A stretch of DNA of 64,000 nt. Source: DASPKM01 sp035628135. Lineage in GTDB: Bacteria; Bacteroidota; Bacteroidia; Chitinophagales; Chitinophagaceae. The stretch is from positions 310,001 to 374,000 of the forward strand of contig DASPKM010000009.1 in assembly GCA_035628135.1 (NCBI GenBank), in the 5' to 3' direction. The notes below the pieces were generated by a model. It was not told the DNA's origin. It did not search any database and saw only the letters and a list, made by a program, of their open reading frames with translations. Shown piece after piece: positions 25,062-33,702 of this stretch. The translations under genes were made by a program, and so were the position numbers. Within the stretch, counting starts at the first letter, position 1. Each line of letters starts with the position of its first letter.

Positions 25062-25282
25062 TTATTTTTTTATAGGTTTCCCTCCTTTATTATCGGCAGA
25101 TGCTTGCTGTATATATTTTTGATACAAGGCATAGTACGCTGATTTACAATGGCTCTCAATTAAACCGATCTCCTGTGGATTCTGTATATTTTACAATATG
25201 TACCAGCGACTCTCTGGTAAGGCGACCCGCTCTATATATTCTTAACGTACCACCATAAATGCCCCCGTACTTATAATGCGAC
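25062..25282 (-). pseudogene. Toxin-tip remnant upstream of lipoprotein gene
   Basis: Two overlapping frames join into SHYKYGGIYGGTLRIYRAGR, LTRESLVHIVKYTESTGDRF and, after a frameshift, HCKSAYYALYQKYIQQASAD up to a stop at 25062. The sequence is protein-like and ends just before the lipoprotein ATG. No family was recognised. It is interpreted as the end of a larger lost protein. Confidence 0.4.
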
Positions 25283-25300
25283 TACTGTGTCAGATTTTAT

Positions 25301-25738
25301 CTAAAACTGCGGGGATAACCTTATAAGCGTATCTAGCTGGCCAATGATGGTTGGCAAGTAGCTCTGATCAATCTTCTCTGTGAATTCAAGCGCTCCATTA
25401 TGTTCCCAAGAGTGGTACTTAATCATAAGCTCGATATGGCCTAGCTCATTTCTGACGAAGTGTAGTGAGAATTCACTATTGCCGGGATTGAAGTCACCCG
25501 CCGCGACCCTGGCAGCGTATATATTTTCAAGCATTCCCCTCAACTGCTTTATTTCTCCCAAGGACAAATCAGAAGATGGCGAGTAGATGGTGAGGTTTTG
25601 TGCTTCCAGCAGCATGGGGATGCTGAAGTACGAGAGGTCCCCTAGCCCTCTTTGGTTCTCATCCGCCAAGCCTTCATTCCACGCTGATAAGCTGCCGATC
25701 ACTAGATCAGAAGTCCGTGTAGGAATACTACTGTTCAT
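25301..25738 (-). CDS. Small soluble protein, possibly WapI-like immunity protein
   Basis: 145 residues, no signal peptide. The C-terminal half (GNSEFSLHFVRNELGHIEL, LEFTEKIDQSYLPTIIGQL) resembles the pattern of WapI-family immunity proteins (a beta-rich domain with a closing D-Q-S/T-Y-L motif). That match is from memory of the family, not an alignment. It is on the same strand as its neighbours in the putative immunity array. Confidence 0.55.
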   Translation of the reverse strand: MNSSIPTRTSDLVIGSLSAWNEGLADENQRGLGDLSYFSIPMLLEAQNLTIYSPSSDLSLGEIKQLRGMLENIYAARVAAGDFNPGNSEFSLHFVRNELGHIELMIKYHSWEHNGALEFTEKIDQSYLPTIIGQLDTLIRLSPQF

Positions 25739-26067
25739 AGTTTGGTTTATACCACACTTAATTTGTTCCGAACATACTGCAAAAAGTTCTTATTGCAAGC
25801 CTAAATCAAGTCAGGCCTTGTCTCACCTTGCGGGAGGGTGCGACACTACTGGAACTGAACTATCTAAACTTGCCAAAAATAAGAAGAATTCTAAATCTTT
25901 GAATGTGCCAGGTACTGTGTCAGACTTGATAAGGCGTACTACGATTGAAGATGTTTAAATTCTATTTCTTACTGCGCAAGGATTGCATTCGGCGCGGTAC
26001 TTGCCGACGACCCAATGAGACAGACTTATCCCCCTCGATAACTTTAATAAGATTCACCTTATATTAG

Positions 26068-26315
26068 CCCACGGTTACAAAAGATGTCAAGAATATCAAT
26101 GACTACCTTCTGAACAATCCTTCATTTCAAACGGAAAGTGAAAAACTACAATTAGCATACCAGGACTTAATATCAGGACTTTTGAATATGCTGTTCTTTT
26201 CGGAGCGTTGGTATATAAAAGTCTTGATGTTGACTTCAACTTTTATCTTATACTCTTTGTCGCTTTGTATACTCACTCGCAGCAAAAACACGGTGAAGCG
26301 CCTAATACCCCAAAG
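26068..26315 (+). pseudogene. Plus-strand gene fragment truncated by REP element B
   Basis: Joined frames read KDVKNINDYLLNNPSFQTES, KLQLAYQDLIS and, after a frameshift near 26171, EYAVLFGALVYKSLDVDFNF, then YLILFVALYTHSQQKH, ending at REP element B. It has a hydrophobic stretch and looks coding, but start and end are missing. No family was recognised. Confidence 0.3.
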
Positions 26316-26570
26316 CTGGCGCAAGTATGCAGCGCAGGCCCGTGCGCTGGCGTACTTGTGCCCAATCTAGTAAAGAACTTATGTATACAAAAGCCAAATG
26401 TCAATCATAATCCTTATACCATAATGACTCCTTGCATTACTATACATCCAATCTCCTGGTCTATCAACAAATCCTCAATGACAAAATGGTATGAAGAGGA
26501 TCCACTATTGTTAGAAGTGATGGGCACAAGTACCCATCCGCACATTGTCGTCCCTGCATACTTTCGCCAG
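26316..26570. repeat. REP/BIME-like element, copy B (long form)
   Basis: 255 bp, nearly identical to copy A over its whole length, including the spacer and a few flanking bases on each side (AAAG and TTTGTGA). The right terminal repeat carries one change (CTTTCGCCAG). Confidence 0.85.
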
Positions 26571-26999
26571 TTTGTGAGATAGTATCGTTCGACTATCTAT
26601 ATCGCACAAACAGGAGTTTGAGATATTGTATCGGTATTACCTTATCGAGATGCTTTTTTTAACTAAGGAGAAAGTTCCTTCATTCGGCGTTAGCATGTAT
26701 GAACCTGCGAGAAGATTATCAAAATTCATCGGTAAAATAGCAAGTTTAAAAAAGTAAATCCAAAAATAAAAATTACTGCTTTGCTAGCAATCGCAGCTCA
26801 CAACTCAGATTTGAATTACTGCTTTTGATTCCTTAAAGTAGATTAACAACAATGAATCATTATCGAACAGGGTTCAATCAATATTGAAATTTACGTGATG
26901 CAGTGCGATTCAGTGAAATAGCTTTTATTTTTCTAAAATATCTCGCCGGATAAGAATTGTCGCTTGGAGAACTACTATTATAAAGTGAAAGCTTCAAGG
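26571..26999. other. AT-rich gap, nothing recognised
   Basis: 429 bp of AT-rich sequence between REP element B and the gene at 27000. No open frame, RNA or repeat could be supported. Confidence 0.5.
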
Positions 27000-27668
27000 T
27001 TACTGCAGTTTATACCGAGATACCGTTGCGACAGCCAATGCATAAATTGAAAAGTTTGCGTAGTTCTCGTAGCACTCTTTAAAAAGCCTAATGAAGGTAT
27101 CGAGCTTTTGGCCATCTTCAAGTTCTATATACGGCTCGTACGACTTATTGGTTACCTGCTTCTCGAAAACCCACCGCCCTTCTAATTCCTTGCAATAGAC
27201 TTCGCCAAGGTAAGTTATTATGTAAAGGAAATCTTTGGCAAAAAATTCAGATGGCTCGGGTCGATTCCGACGATAAGCGCTATCAATGAGTTTCAAACTC
27301 GCCAGTGACTTATCTAGCTTTTCAATGGAGATAGCCAATTTGATGCTTAACGCTGTAATATAGGCTTCCTTTTTCTCAATAAATTGCGTATCGCTCGGTA
27401 TTAAATCTGCCAACACATGTTCGCCTGAGCTTCGAATATCAGGCTTAGCCATAATGTGCATTAGCTCCTGCTCGGATCTATACATTATCCCAGTATCATT
27501 TCCAAAACCTAAAACCAGTAAAATCCTTCCATCTGGAAGTTCATAATAGTCAAAGGGGTCAGTATTATCGTACTTCAAGTCATTTCTGCTTCTAAGGTCG
27601 TATCGGGTGAAAATTTCTTTAACTTCTTTCTTAGTATAATGAGTCTTAAACGATTCTTGTCTTTTCAT
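27000..27668 (-). CDS. Unknown soluble protein, putative immunity gene
   Basis: 222 residues, no signal peptide or membrane helix. The N-terminal part is beta-rich (DPFDYYELPDGRILLVLGFG); the rest is helical, with EKKEAYITALSIKLAISIEK and WVFEKQVTNKSYEPYIEL. The ATG lies inside the last codons of a toxin-like remnant, overlapping it by 23 bp. That coupling is the only pointer to function. No family was recognised. Confidence 0.65.
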   Translation of the reverse strand: MKRQESFKTHYTKKEVKEIFTRYDLRSRNDLKYDNTDPFDYYELPDGRILLVLGFGNDTGIMYRSEQELMHIMAKPDIRSSGEHVLADLIPSDTQFIEKKEAYITALSIKLAISIEKLDKSLASLKLIDSAYRRNRPEPSEFFAKDFLYIITYLGEVYCKELEGRWVFEKQVTNKSYEPYIELEDGQKLDTFIRLFKECYENYANFSIYALAVATVSRYKLQ

Positions 27669-27815
27669 ACCTAGCGAATTTTGCGGCGCGGAGCATTACC
27701 CGACCTATATGCGTATCAAAGGTAGCCACAAACGCCAATTGCGGAGTTGAACTACCAGTTTTCTGGTTTGCCACAGCATTAACTCGTTGATATTGCCCGT
27801 AACTAAGGGTGAGGG
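27646..27815 (-). pseudogene. Toxin-tip remnant overlapping the 27668 start
   Basis: The frame reads TLTLSYGQYQRVNAVANQK, then TPQLAFVATFDTHIGRVMLR and AAKFARYEKTRIV with a stop at 27646. Before about 27815 the frame is shifted (HFMVDVKGGKR reads in another frame). It overlaps the immunity-like gene start by 23 bp. It reads as the C-terminus of a larger protein. Confidence 0.5.
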
Positions 27816-28055
27816 TACCGTTTACCGCCCTTTACGTCAACCATGAAATGATGGGATCGTATAGTCAAACAACTAAGATAATTGCCGTGAGGAAAGTGAA
27901 GCCTTTCAACAAGGCAGCCGAACGATAAAGGCGTACGCACCTTGAGGTTACCTTAAGTTGGGTGGTAGGATATTAATGAGTGCTATCCGTCCAGATGCAG
28001 TGATTCAACGCGACAGTTGCCGATGATTGCTGAGACGGGCCTATTCCCTCTCAAT

Positions 28056-28568
28056 TCATTCGACAGATCTAAACCAGTAACCTTCATCTATTTCACAGCC
28101 CTCTCGCCTGACGCTGCCTACGGCCAAAATAGCATATCCCGATAATTTCGACATGGTTTCAAAATCCTTTACTTTAAATTCTTTAAAGTAGTCATAGTCA
28201 AAAGAAAGGCTGGACTCGATTTCAAACCGCCAATCTGATCCGGTCACCTTTTCTAAAATAACTACTGCACCGCCCGGCATGGAAGCCGAATCTTTTAGTT
28301 TCGTTAATACCAAAAGAATACACTTGGCGCTGTCAGCGCTAAAAAATGCAGCCGAATCAAGGCGCGTTTCGACACGCTCAGCCTTCCCGAAATATCCTTG
28401 GTCCCTTCGCAATAATTCAAAAGTGTCGATAAACTGATCACGGACTTCACGGTAGCGATAGGTATTTTTGAGTTTACTCGGCTGCTCAGAAAAACACCTA
28501 TTCTTCGACTCTATCGACTCTGTTTTGCTTAACTGACACGACGCCACAAAACTCATCCCTAAAAGCAA
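28056..28568 (-). CDS. Lipoprotein, unknown, putative immunity gene
   Basis: Up to 170 residues from a TTG at 28568 (an ATG lies at 28556). The signal is short with lipobox FVASC (Cys about 11), so the true start may be missing or upstream. The mature part is mixed alpha/beta with FSADSAKCILLVLTKLKDS and WRFEIESSLSFDYDYFKEF. A weak open frame on the same strand stops at 28559, overlapping this start (NYFRSLGNQCKRM to STTVCF), possibly another toxin tail. No family was recognised. Confidence 0.55.
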   Translation of the reverse strand: MLLGMSFVASCQLSKTESIESKNRCFSEQPSKLKNTYRYREVRDQFIDTFELLRRDQGYFGKAERVETRLDSAAFFSADSAKCILLVLTKLKDSASMPGGAVVILEKVTGSDWRFEIESSLSFDYDYFKEFKVKDFETMSKLSGYAILAVGSVRREGCEIDEGYWFRSVE

Positions 28569-28689
28569 ACTGTAGTGGAGTAGAATTTGTACGCACTAAT
28601 TAGTACCATTCGTTTACATTGATTTCCTAAGCTTCGAAAATAGTTTGCCGCGTACGGCACTATCACTGCGAGAGCTACATATCAACATA

Positions 28690-29047
28690 TTATTTTACCA
28701 ATCGACTCTCTATGATTGTTCCGTCTTGTAAACTAATAAAATGCCGGTAGCCTCCGCCAGTATTGGCTACCAGAAAATGGGCAGTTGTCCAGTTCCATAT
28801 CCCAATAAAATTTATGATGCGTTACGGGAGACTGAGCGCGCCACACTATCTTACCAACTGAATCAACAGCAAGGATGTTTGACACATTCCCGAATGGAAC
28901 ATAATACGGAGAGACTTCAAACAGGCGAATTTCTATGCCCATATACTGTATTGATTGCTTAATCTTTTGATCTTGGCACATACCGCAATTATATGAAATA
29001 TAGGTAAACCCGCAAAGCATAAGAAATGTGCGAATTTTAACTACCAT
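28690..29047 (-). pseudogene. Lipoprotein, paralog family copy 3 (frameshifted)
   Basis: The first about 80 codons match copies 1 and 2 (signal with YISYNCGMC, YMGIEIRLFEV, VSNILAVDSVGKIVWRAQ, FYWDMELD). A one-base loss near 28785 then shifts the frame. The other frame continues with FLVANTGGGYRHFISLQDG and TIIESRLVK to a stop at 28690. The start overlaps the stop of the upstream toxin-like remnant by 7 bp (ATGGTAG). Confidence 0.75.
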
Positions 29048-29430
29048 ACTGAAACGACTAATTCTGAGTAGGTAGGTTTTCCTCCCTGCAGTGGGATTGG
29101 AGTAAAGATCTGGGTGCCAGTGCCGCCGTCAACTGCGCCAATGGCAAATTGAGTGCCGTTCTTAACATAGTGACCGTAGTCATTTTCGAACCATCATTAC
29201 CATGTTTTGTGTACATTGTACAACCTTTCCAGTTCTCTCCCGCTTAGCAGCTTTGTCATTCCCATGAAAGAACCGTTTTTACCAGACGTTCGGCCGAAAA
29301 CTCGGGTAGCCTGTATGTCCTGGGTAGCTTCACCCACTAGATACTTACCCCCGCGAAAACTATTGAGCCGGCCCCAGTTTGGCGTTTAGAGCCTCGGCAA
29401 TTGCGCGCCCATTGACATGCCGGGTTATAT
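29041..29430 (-). pseudogene. Toxin-tip remnant upstream of lipoprotein copy 3
   Basis: The frame reads GRLNSFRGGKYLVGEATQDI, then KNGSFMGMTKLLSGRELERL and, after two stops and a frame change near 29195, FENDYGHYVKNGTQFAIGAV, then GGTGTQIFTPIPLQGGKPTY and SELVVSVW. The last 30 residues match the end of the ORF at 22438. It ends by overlapping the lipoprotein ATG. It is read as the decayed C-terminus of a polymorphic toxin; the catalytic family was not recognised. Confidence 0.55.
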
Positions 29431-29487
29431 TATCTATTGCTAAAGCTAATGTTAGATTGAGATGATTTTTCTCTTGCATCATTAAGT

Positions 29488-29871
29488 CTATAAATAACCA
29501 TAATTGGCTAAATCACCTTCAGTATGTGGTCCAACTATATCCTCTGGCAAATCTGTATCCCCTAATATGTCAATAAATTGTCCCCTTCCAACTATAATTT
29601 GAAAATTATAAGTCGAGTTAATATTTAAATCGAATTCAAAGATTTGCCCATCTTCATTAAGTAGCCTTAATACATCCGTTTTATTAACCATTACTTTTTC
29701 GACATTGTTTATTTTTTGTGTAATCTCATTGCCAAGTTTGCCAGTGGCATCGATATCCGCGATTACGCATTCAGCGGGACTGTAAGTCTGAAGAATATAC
29801 TGAACAATACTATTAAGTCTTTCTTCAATTGATTCACTATCGGCAATAATTAAAGTTTTGACCCACTTCAT
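29488..29871 (-). CDS. Small soluble protein, unknown, putative immunity gene
   Basis: 127 residues without signal or membrane helix: SIEERLNSIVQYILQTYSPA, VEKVMVNKTDVLRLLNEDGQ, INSTYNFQIIVGRGQFIDIL. It is AT-rich relative to the flanking chromosome. Position and strand fit the immunity-like array. No family was recognised. Confidence 0.55.
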   Translation of the reverse strand: MKWVKTLIIADSESIEERLNSIVQYILQTYSPAECVIADIDATGKLGNEITQKINNVEKVMVNKTDVLRLLNEDGQIFEFDLNINSTYNFQIIVGRGQFIDILGDTDLPEDIVGPHTEGDLANYGYL

Positions 29872-30123
29872 ATTTTAAACAATTAATTTTATTGATCTGT
29901 ACAAGGCACCCCTTCCTTGCACTAAAAGAAATCCAGCAATTGGCAACTACACACCGAAAGCAAAGAAGTAAAACGAGCTTTCTTCAGTTGCTGCACCGGC
30001 CTGAGATAGATTGATATCTGCTCGAAAAATCGGTCGGTTTGTACTGCGTATGGATTAAATACCCACTTGCGAATGATCAATCAGAGAGACCTAATTTCCC
30101 TCACTCGAAATCCGAGAATATCT

Positions 30124-30546
30124 TCATCGGTACAGCGTCCAATCTATCTGCCTAAGCAGAAAAAAAGAGAACACCAGATTGCCTAAGATAAATAATACAA
30201 TTAGCCATACGATAAGCGTTCCTATTCTATTTTTCTTCTTCGGTAATTTGGTAAACTCTTCAACATACTCCTTCCAACGGTTTTGATGTTCAAATACAAA
30301 GTACTTAATGGCAGACAGTATAACTACAACGGTGATGCTAACTATTGTTAATCGATTATCGGGTATTAAATCTCTCTTGGTTATCACCTTGTAATAAACC
30401 ATAAACGATAACAGTAGCCACACCTCTAACACCATTAATGAAAACGATGCTTTCCAATCACTCCACCACACAGACGGCGCTCTTTCGTAAAATCTGTAAA
30501 GCTTATAGAAGAGGTATCGGTATCCCTTTTCCAATGTCATACTCAT
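30124..30546 (-). CDS. Three-helix membrane protein, putative immunity protein
   Basis: 140 residues with hydrophobic helices at about 34-54, 65-85 and 108-130, and a basic loop FTKLPKKKNRIGT. Its ATG overlaps the stop of the upstream toxin-like remnant in ATGA. Membrane immunity proteins usually protect against envelope-active toxins; that is inference from context. Confidence 0.65.
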   Translation of the reverse strand: MSMTLEKGYRYLFYKLYRFYERAPSVWWSDWKASFSLMVLEVWLLLSFMVYYKVITKRDLIPDNRLTIVSITVVVILSAIKYFVFEHQNRWKEYVEEFTKLPKKKNRIGTLIVWLIVLFILGNLVFSFFLLRQIDWTLYR

Positions 30547-30752
30547 GTTGTTTTAAAATCCCCAAGGCCCGAATCGTGCAGTAACAAACCGCTGGCCTGG
30601 TATTTTTTCGTTACCTTTTGCAAAGAAATATAATTCTCACCGAACCCATGCCATACCCGGGGGTAAAATGCATCCATTCCACAATATAACGCTCCTCCGA
30701 GAGGGTTGACCCCGTCAAATAATACACGCCTATTCCCGTATTAACCCCCGCT
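30543..30752 (-). pseudogene. Toxin-tip remnant coupled to membrane immunity-like gene
   Basis: An open frame of about 69 codons without a start: NRRVLFDGVNPLGGALYCGM, DAFYPRVWHGFGENYISLQK, KKYQASGLLLHDSGLGDFKT, stop at 30543. The final ATGA is shared with the next gene. It is the clearest C-terminal tip in the array, because it has no internal stop and its 5' end is simply absent. Confidence 0.55.
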
Positions 30753-30884
30753 TTTGCGGGGATGCACAGGTTGAATAAAGTTGGCAGAAATCATTTTTTG
30801 CTATATAGTATTATAGGTAAACTTCGCTATCAGGTATTTCAACGACTACACACGTCAAGGATTATCTAATTCAAATTTAATAGA

Positions 30885-31016
30885 TATATTGCCCGGACAA
30901 ATAAGAATGGCAAAAATGGGAGCAATACCGGCACACGCAAGAGCTCTTTCACTTTTCCCGACACGATTTGACACGCTGATAATCAAATAAAGATCACCGA
31001 ATCCAGTCTCGGGCAC
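30885..31016 (+). repeat. Island right-end copy R1 with exact att core
   Basis: About 130 bp homologous to copies R2 (31955-32086) and R3 (40750-40887): shared GCTCTTTCAC, TTTGACAC and AAATAA blocks. It ends in the exact 19-bp tRNA-Leu 3' end (30998-31016). Confidence 0.8.
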
Positions 31017-31151
31017 TGACAAAGCCTTGTAGTATTAGCCGATCGAGTATTGAACTAGCCTTTAAAAAGCTGCCTTTTCTTTTGTTGACCTGAGAAAGCT
31101 GGAAAAAAGTAAGCGCGGTTTCTTTCCGCATTTACTCGTATGTCTCTAAAT

Positions 31152-31184
31152 AAAAAAACCAACTACGATGGTTTGTAGTTGGTT
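31152..31184 (-). terminator. Intrinsic terminator of the FAS1 gene
   Basis: A perfect 10-bp stem AACCAACTAC/GTAGTTGGTT with an 8-nt loop, followed on the minus strand by seven T residues. It lies 18 bp past the FAS1 stop codon. Confidence 0.85.
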
Positions 31185-31201
31185 GAGAAGTCGGAAAATG
31201 A

Positions 31202-31570
31202 TTAATTGCTTAATACCGTATCCAGTGAATGTATAACTCCATTAGACGAAGCCACATCACGGTTTTGAACGATTGCGCCATCAATGCTCACCTTGGCATC
31301 CTTCACTTTCACTAAAAGTTCTTTACCAGCCAAGCTTTTCAGTTTGTCGCCATCCTTAAGGTCTTTAAAATTGATTTTGCCTGCCACCACGTGATGGTTT
31401 AACAGGGACGTTAGTTTTATCTTGTTTTCCGGCTTTAGCATGCTTTCAATTACTCCACTTTCCAATTTGCCAAAGGCCATGTCGGAAGGTGCAAAGACCG
31501 TGAACGGTCCTGCGCCGCTTAAAACCTGATCCAATCCTGAAGCCACAATTCCTTTCTTTAGAGTTGTCAT
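31202..31570 (-). CDS. Fasciclin (FAS1) domain protein, short
   Basis: 122 residues, one FAS1 domain: GPFTVFAPSDMAFGKL is the H1 box, LLNHHVVAGKINF the H2 box region, and NGVIHSLDTVL the closing motif. FAS1 domains are adhesion modules, usually secreted, but here there is no signal peptide. The frame continues upstream of the ATG in FAS1-like sequence (NITQVVNAEKT) before a stop, so the N-terminus may have been lost. It is the only gene in the 1.07-kb segment between two att copies. Confidence 0.8.
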   Translation of the reverse strand: MTTLKKGIVASGLDQVLSGAGPFTVFAPSDMAFGKLESGVIESMLKPENKIKLTSLLNHHVVAGKINFKDLKDGDKLKSLAGKELLVKVKDAKVSIDGAIVQNRDVASSNGVIHSLDTVLSN

Positions 31571-31954
31571 GGTCTTTTCAGCGTTGACAACTTGCGTAAT
31601 ATTTCACATTGTTTTGATTTATCGCCAGTAGAATAACCGGCACGATGTAATGTAACCTTATTATATGGTCAACGGTGTTAAGGTATTGCTTTGCTAAAAT
31701 AATTTCTAGCGTGCTACGGAGAGAAATATATTTTCATGCGGTCGCATTCAACACGGGCTCATCTACGAAAGTAAAGGAAATTGAAATCAGGTTTATGCCA
31801 GCATTGGAATTGTCGGAAGCCTAATAAATGATTTAACGGGAATATTAAAGAATAAGAAGGATGCAGACAATATTCCTGCCATTTAACCAGCGATTCCCTG
31901 AATCCATCTATGCTTAACCACTTTTCAATTATCATTTAAAGTTCGATCTTTGTT

Positions 31955-32086
31955 CAGACAGGTAGAAACAGCAAAAAATAGGCGAAACGGGCACACATCA
32001 GCTCTTTCACTTTTTCCGATCCCAATTTTGACACTTTGCCAGATAAATAACTGAAGCCGGAGATCAACGAATCCAGTCTCGGGCAC
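31955..32086 (+). repeat. Island right-end copy R2 with exact att core
   Basis: Homologous to R1 and R3 (GACAGGTAGAAACAGCAAAAA shared with R3 in near-identical form). It ends in the exact tRNA-Leu 3' end at 32068-32086, with the following GGT also matching the tRNA-Leu flank. Confidence 0.8.
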
Positions 32087-32185
32087 GGTATCCGCGAAAG
32101 CTGGGTTTTTTATTTGCTTAAATCCCAGTACACGAGATAAGGGTTGAGCCTCTGGCACCGGGCATGGAATTTAAAACTTGCAAGA

Positions 32186-32521
32186 ATGAATTTAACAATA
32201 AGCCATCTCGAAAAAGCGAAGGATTCAAAAGAATTCCCACCTTACATTCGTGAAGCAATAACCTCCCTCCTTGCGGCAATTAATGACTGGCCGAATCCAA
32301 TAAAGGAGCTGAATGAATATGAAGAAGCAGTATATAGGTTTGTCGGGAAGGATGTTACAAAAAACAAATTAGAAGGTCACATAGCAAATACTGATCTTTC
32401 CAAAAATGCCTGGCAAGCAGAATCCTTAACTCAACTCTTAGATGTTTTTGATCACTATGAAGGAAAATCGCTGAAAGAAATCATGAGAGATATACAAGTA
32501 AAAGTACTGGAAAAACACTAG
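32186..32521 (+). CDS. Unknown small helical protein
   Basis: 111 residues from the ATG at 32186 (the frame is open from 32144). Mostly helical and acidic, for example PYIREAITSLLAAINDWPNP and WQAESLTQLLDVFDHYEGKS. No family, signal or membrane helix was seen. It is the first gene after att copy R2 and the only plus-strand gene in this part of the island. REP element C follows 19 bp after the stop. Confidence 0.6.
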   Translation: MNLTISHLEKAKDSKEFPPYIREAITSLLAAINDWPNPIKELNEYEEAVYRFVGKDVTKNKLEGHIANTDLSKNAWQAESLTQLLDVFDHYEGKSLKEIMRDIQVKVLEKH

Positions 32522-32540
32522 ACAATAGTCTTCTCTCAAC

Positions 32541-32659
32541 CTGGCGCAAGTATGCGGTTTGGCCCTGTGCGATAGCGTACTTGTGCACAAAATCCAGGAA
32601 ACTTACTATGCCAGGCACAAGTGCCCTCCGCACAAAACAGCCCTGCATACTTGCGCCAG
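32541..32659. repeat. REP/BIME-like element, copy C (short form)
   Basis: 119 bp with the same 15- to 16-bp ends (CTGGCGCAAGTATGC and GCATACTTGCGCCAG) and the same two-hairpin plan as A and B, but with a spacer of only about 25 bp. Confidence 0.85.
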
Positions 32660-32818
32660 GCCGGAGCACTTTTCCAGTTTTGGTAGCATTATGTAAGAAA
32701 AGTCTTCTTTATGAAGGCTTTTTATCATTTACAAATATCCTGTTAAAAAACAAAAAGCTACCGAAGTAGCTTTCAATTATTAACTGATGCATGATTGTAT
32801 TTTCTATTGCACTGTTGT

Positions 32819-33667
32819 TTATGTGTCTTCATAAGCAAGTGATGTAGACAGGTCACGGTAAGCATTGATTTGTTGCTGTAATTCGCTAATCATTTTTTCT
32901 GCGTCACTGATTGCATCTGCTCCGGCTAACCATCTTTTAGGTGGTTCATTTTGGCTTGCAATCTTGATTAATGCATCTGCTAATTTTGCCGGGTCACCAG
33001 GCTGTTTTCCATTTACTCCTTCAAACGCTGAACGATATGCAGCACTACGTTCTGCATAATCTTCTATTGCATTTTCTGACCATGTAGTTGAAGCAGGTTC
33101 TAATAATTCTGTTCTGAAATAGCCTGGTTCTACAACGGTTGTTTTGATACCAAAGGGTGCAACTTCCAAGGCTAAACTCTCCATCCAACCTTCCAAAGCA
33201 AACTTAGAAGCATTGTAAGCTGAAGTATACTCCGTGCCTACCAAACCTGCAATTGATGAAATGGAGATAATGTGCCCTGAACGGTTTTTTCGCATGATAG
33301 GAAGAACAGTCCTGGTAACGTTCATGGGACCGTACAAGTTCGTAGCGATTTGCTGTTCAATTTGACGTGGGCTTAACTCTTCAAAAAAGCCTGCAAAGAA
33401 ATTTCCGGCATTATTGACCAGTACGTCAATCGTTCCGAATTTGCCAACTGCAGAATTTATAGCTGCCTGAATTTCTTCAGGGTTGGTTACATCAAGTTTT
33501 ACGATAAATAGATTATCAGATGATACACCAATCGCTTTTGCTACTTTATCTGTATTACGACCTGTAGCTACAACTTTGAAACCCGCTGCAAGTGCCGATT
33601 TGGTAAGGTCTACTCCCAAGCCACGACCCGCACCTGTTATCAACCAAACTTTATTTTGATTTTCCAT
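32819..33667 (-). CDS. SDR family oxidoreductase
   Basis: 282 residues, classical short-chain dehydrogenase: cofactor motif ITGAGRGLGVDL (about 10-21), NNAGNFFAG (about 85-93), catalytic Ser in SSIAGLVG and YNASK with Tyr and Lys. The TGRN basic region suggests NADP(H). It lies 35 bp after the alpha/beta hydrolase gene and behind an AraC regulator, an often-seen trio in Bacteroidota. The substrate is unknown. Confidence 0.9.
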   Translation of the reverse strand: MENQNKVWLITGAGRGLGVDLTKSALAAGFKVVATGRNTDKVAKAIGVSSDNLFIVKLDVTNPEEIQAAINSAVGKFGTIDVLVNNAGNFFAGFFEELSPRQIEQQIATNLYGPMNVTRTVLPIMRKNRSGHIISISSIAGLVGTEYTSAYNASKFALEGWMESLALEVAPFGIKTTVVEPGYFRTELLEPASTTWSENAIEDYAERSAAYRSAFEGVNGKQPGDPAKLADALIKIASQNEPPKRWLAGADAISDAEKMISELQQQINAYRDLSTSLAYEDT

Positions 33668-33702
33668 TTGTATTCTTATTTAGTTTTTTATTAGTTATAT
33701 GC

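Noticed and set aside
25740..25960. Plus-strand frame ending SDLIRRTTIEDV
   Set aside because: It runs antisense into the gene at 25301-25738 and has no start or family; a short minus-strand tail before the ATG at 25738 was also considered but needs a frameshift and is too short to judge.
26400..26582. Small frame across the long spacer of REP element B (KWYEEDPLLLEVMGTS)
   Set aside because: The same frame is broken in copy A by a one-base change, and it ends in the terminal repeat, so conservation as protein is not supported.
30749..30775. CCCCGC-TTTT-GCGGGG hairpin as a terminator or CRISPR-like repeat unit
   Set aside because: It is single-copy, lacks a T tract on either strand, and no array of spaced repeats exists anywhere in the window.
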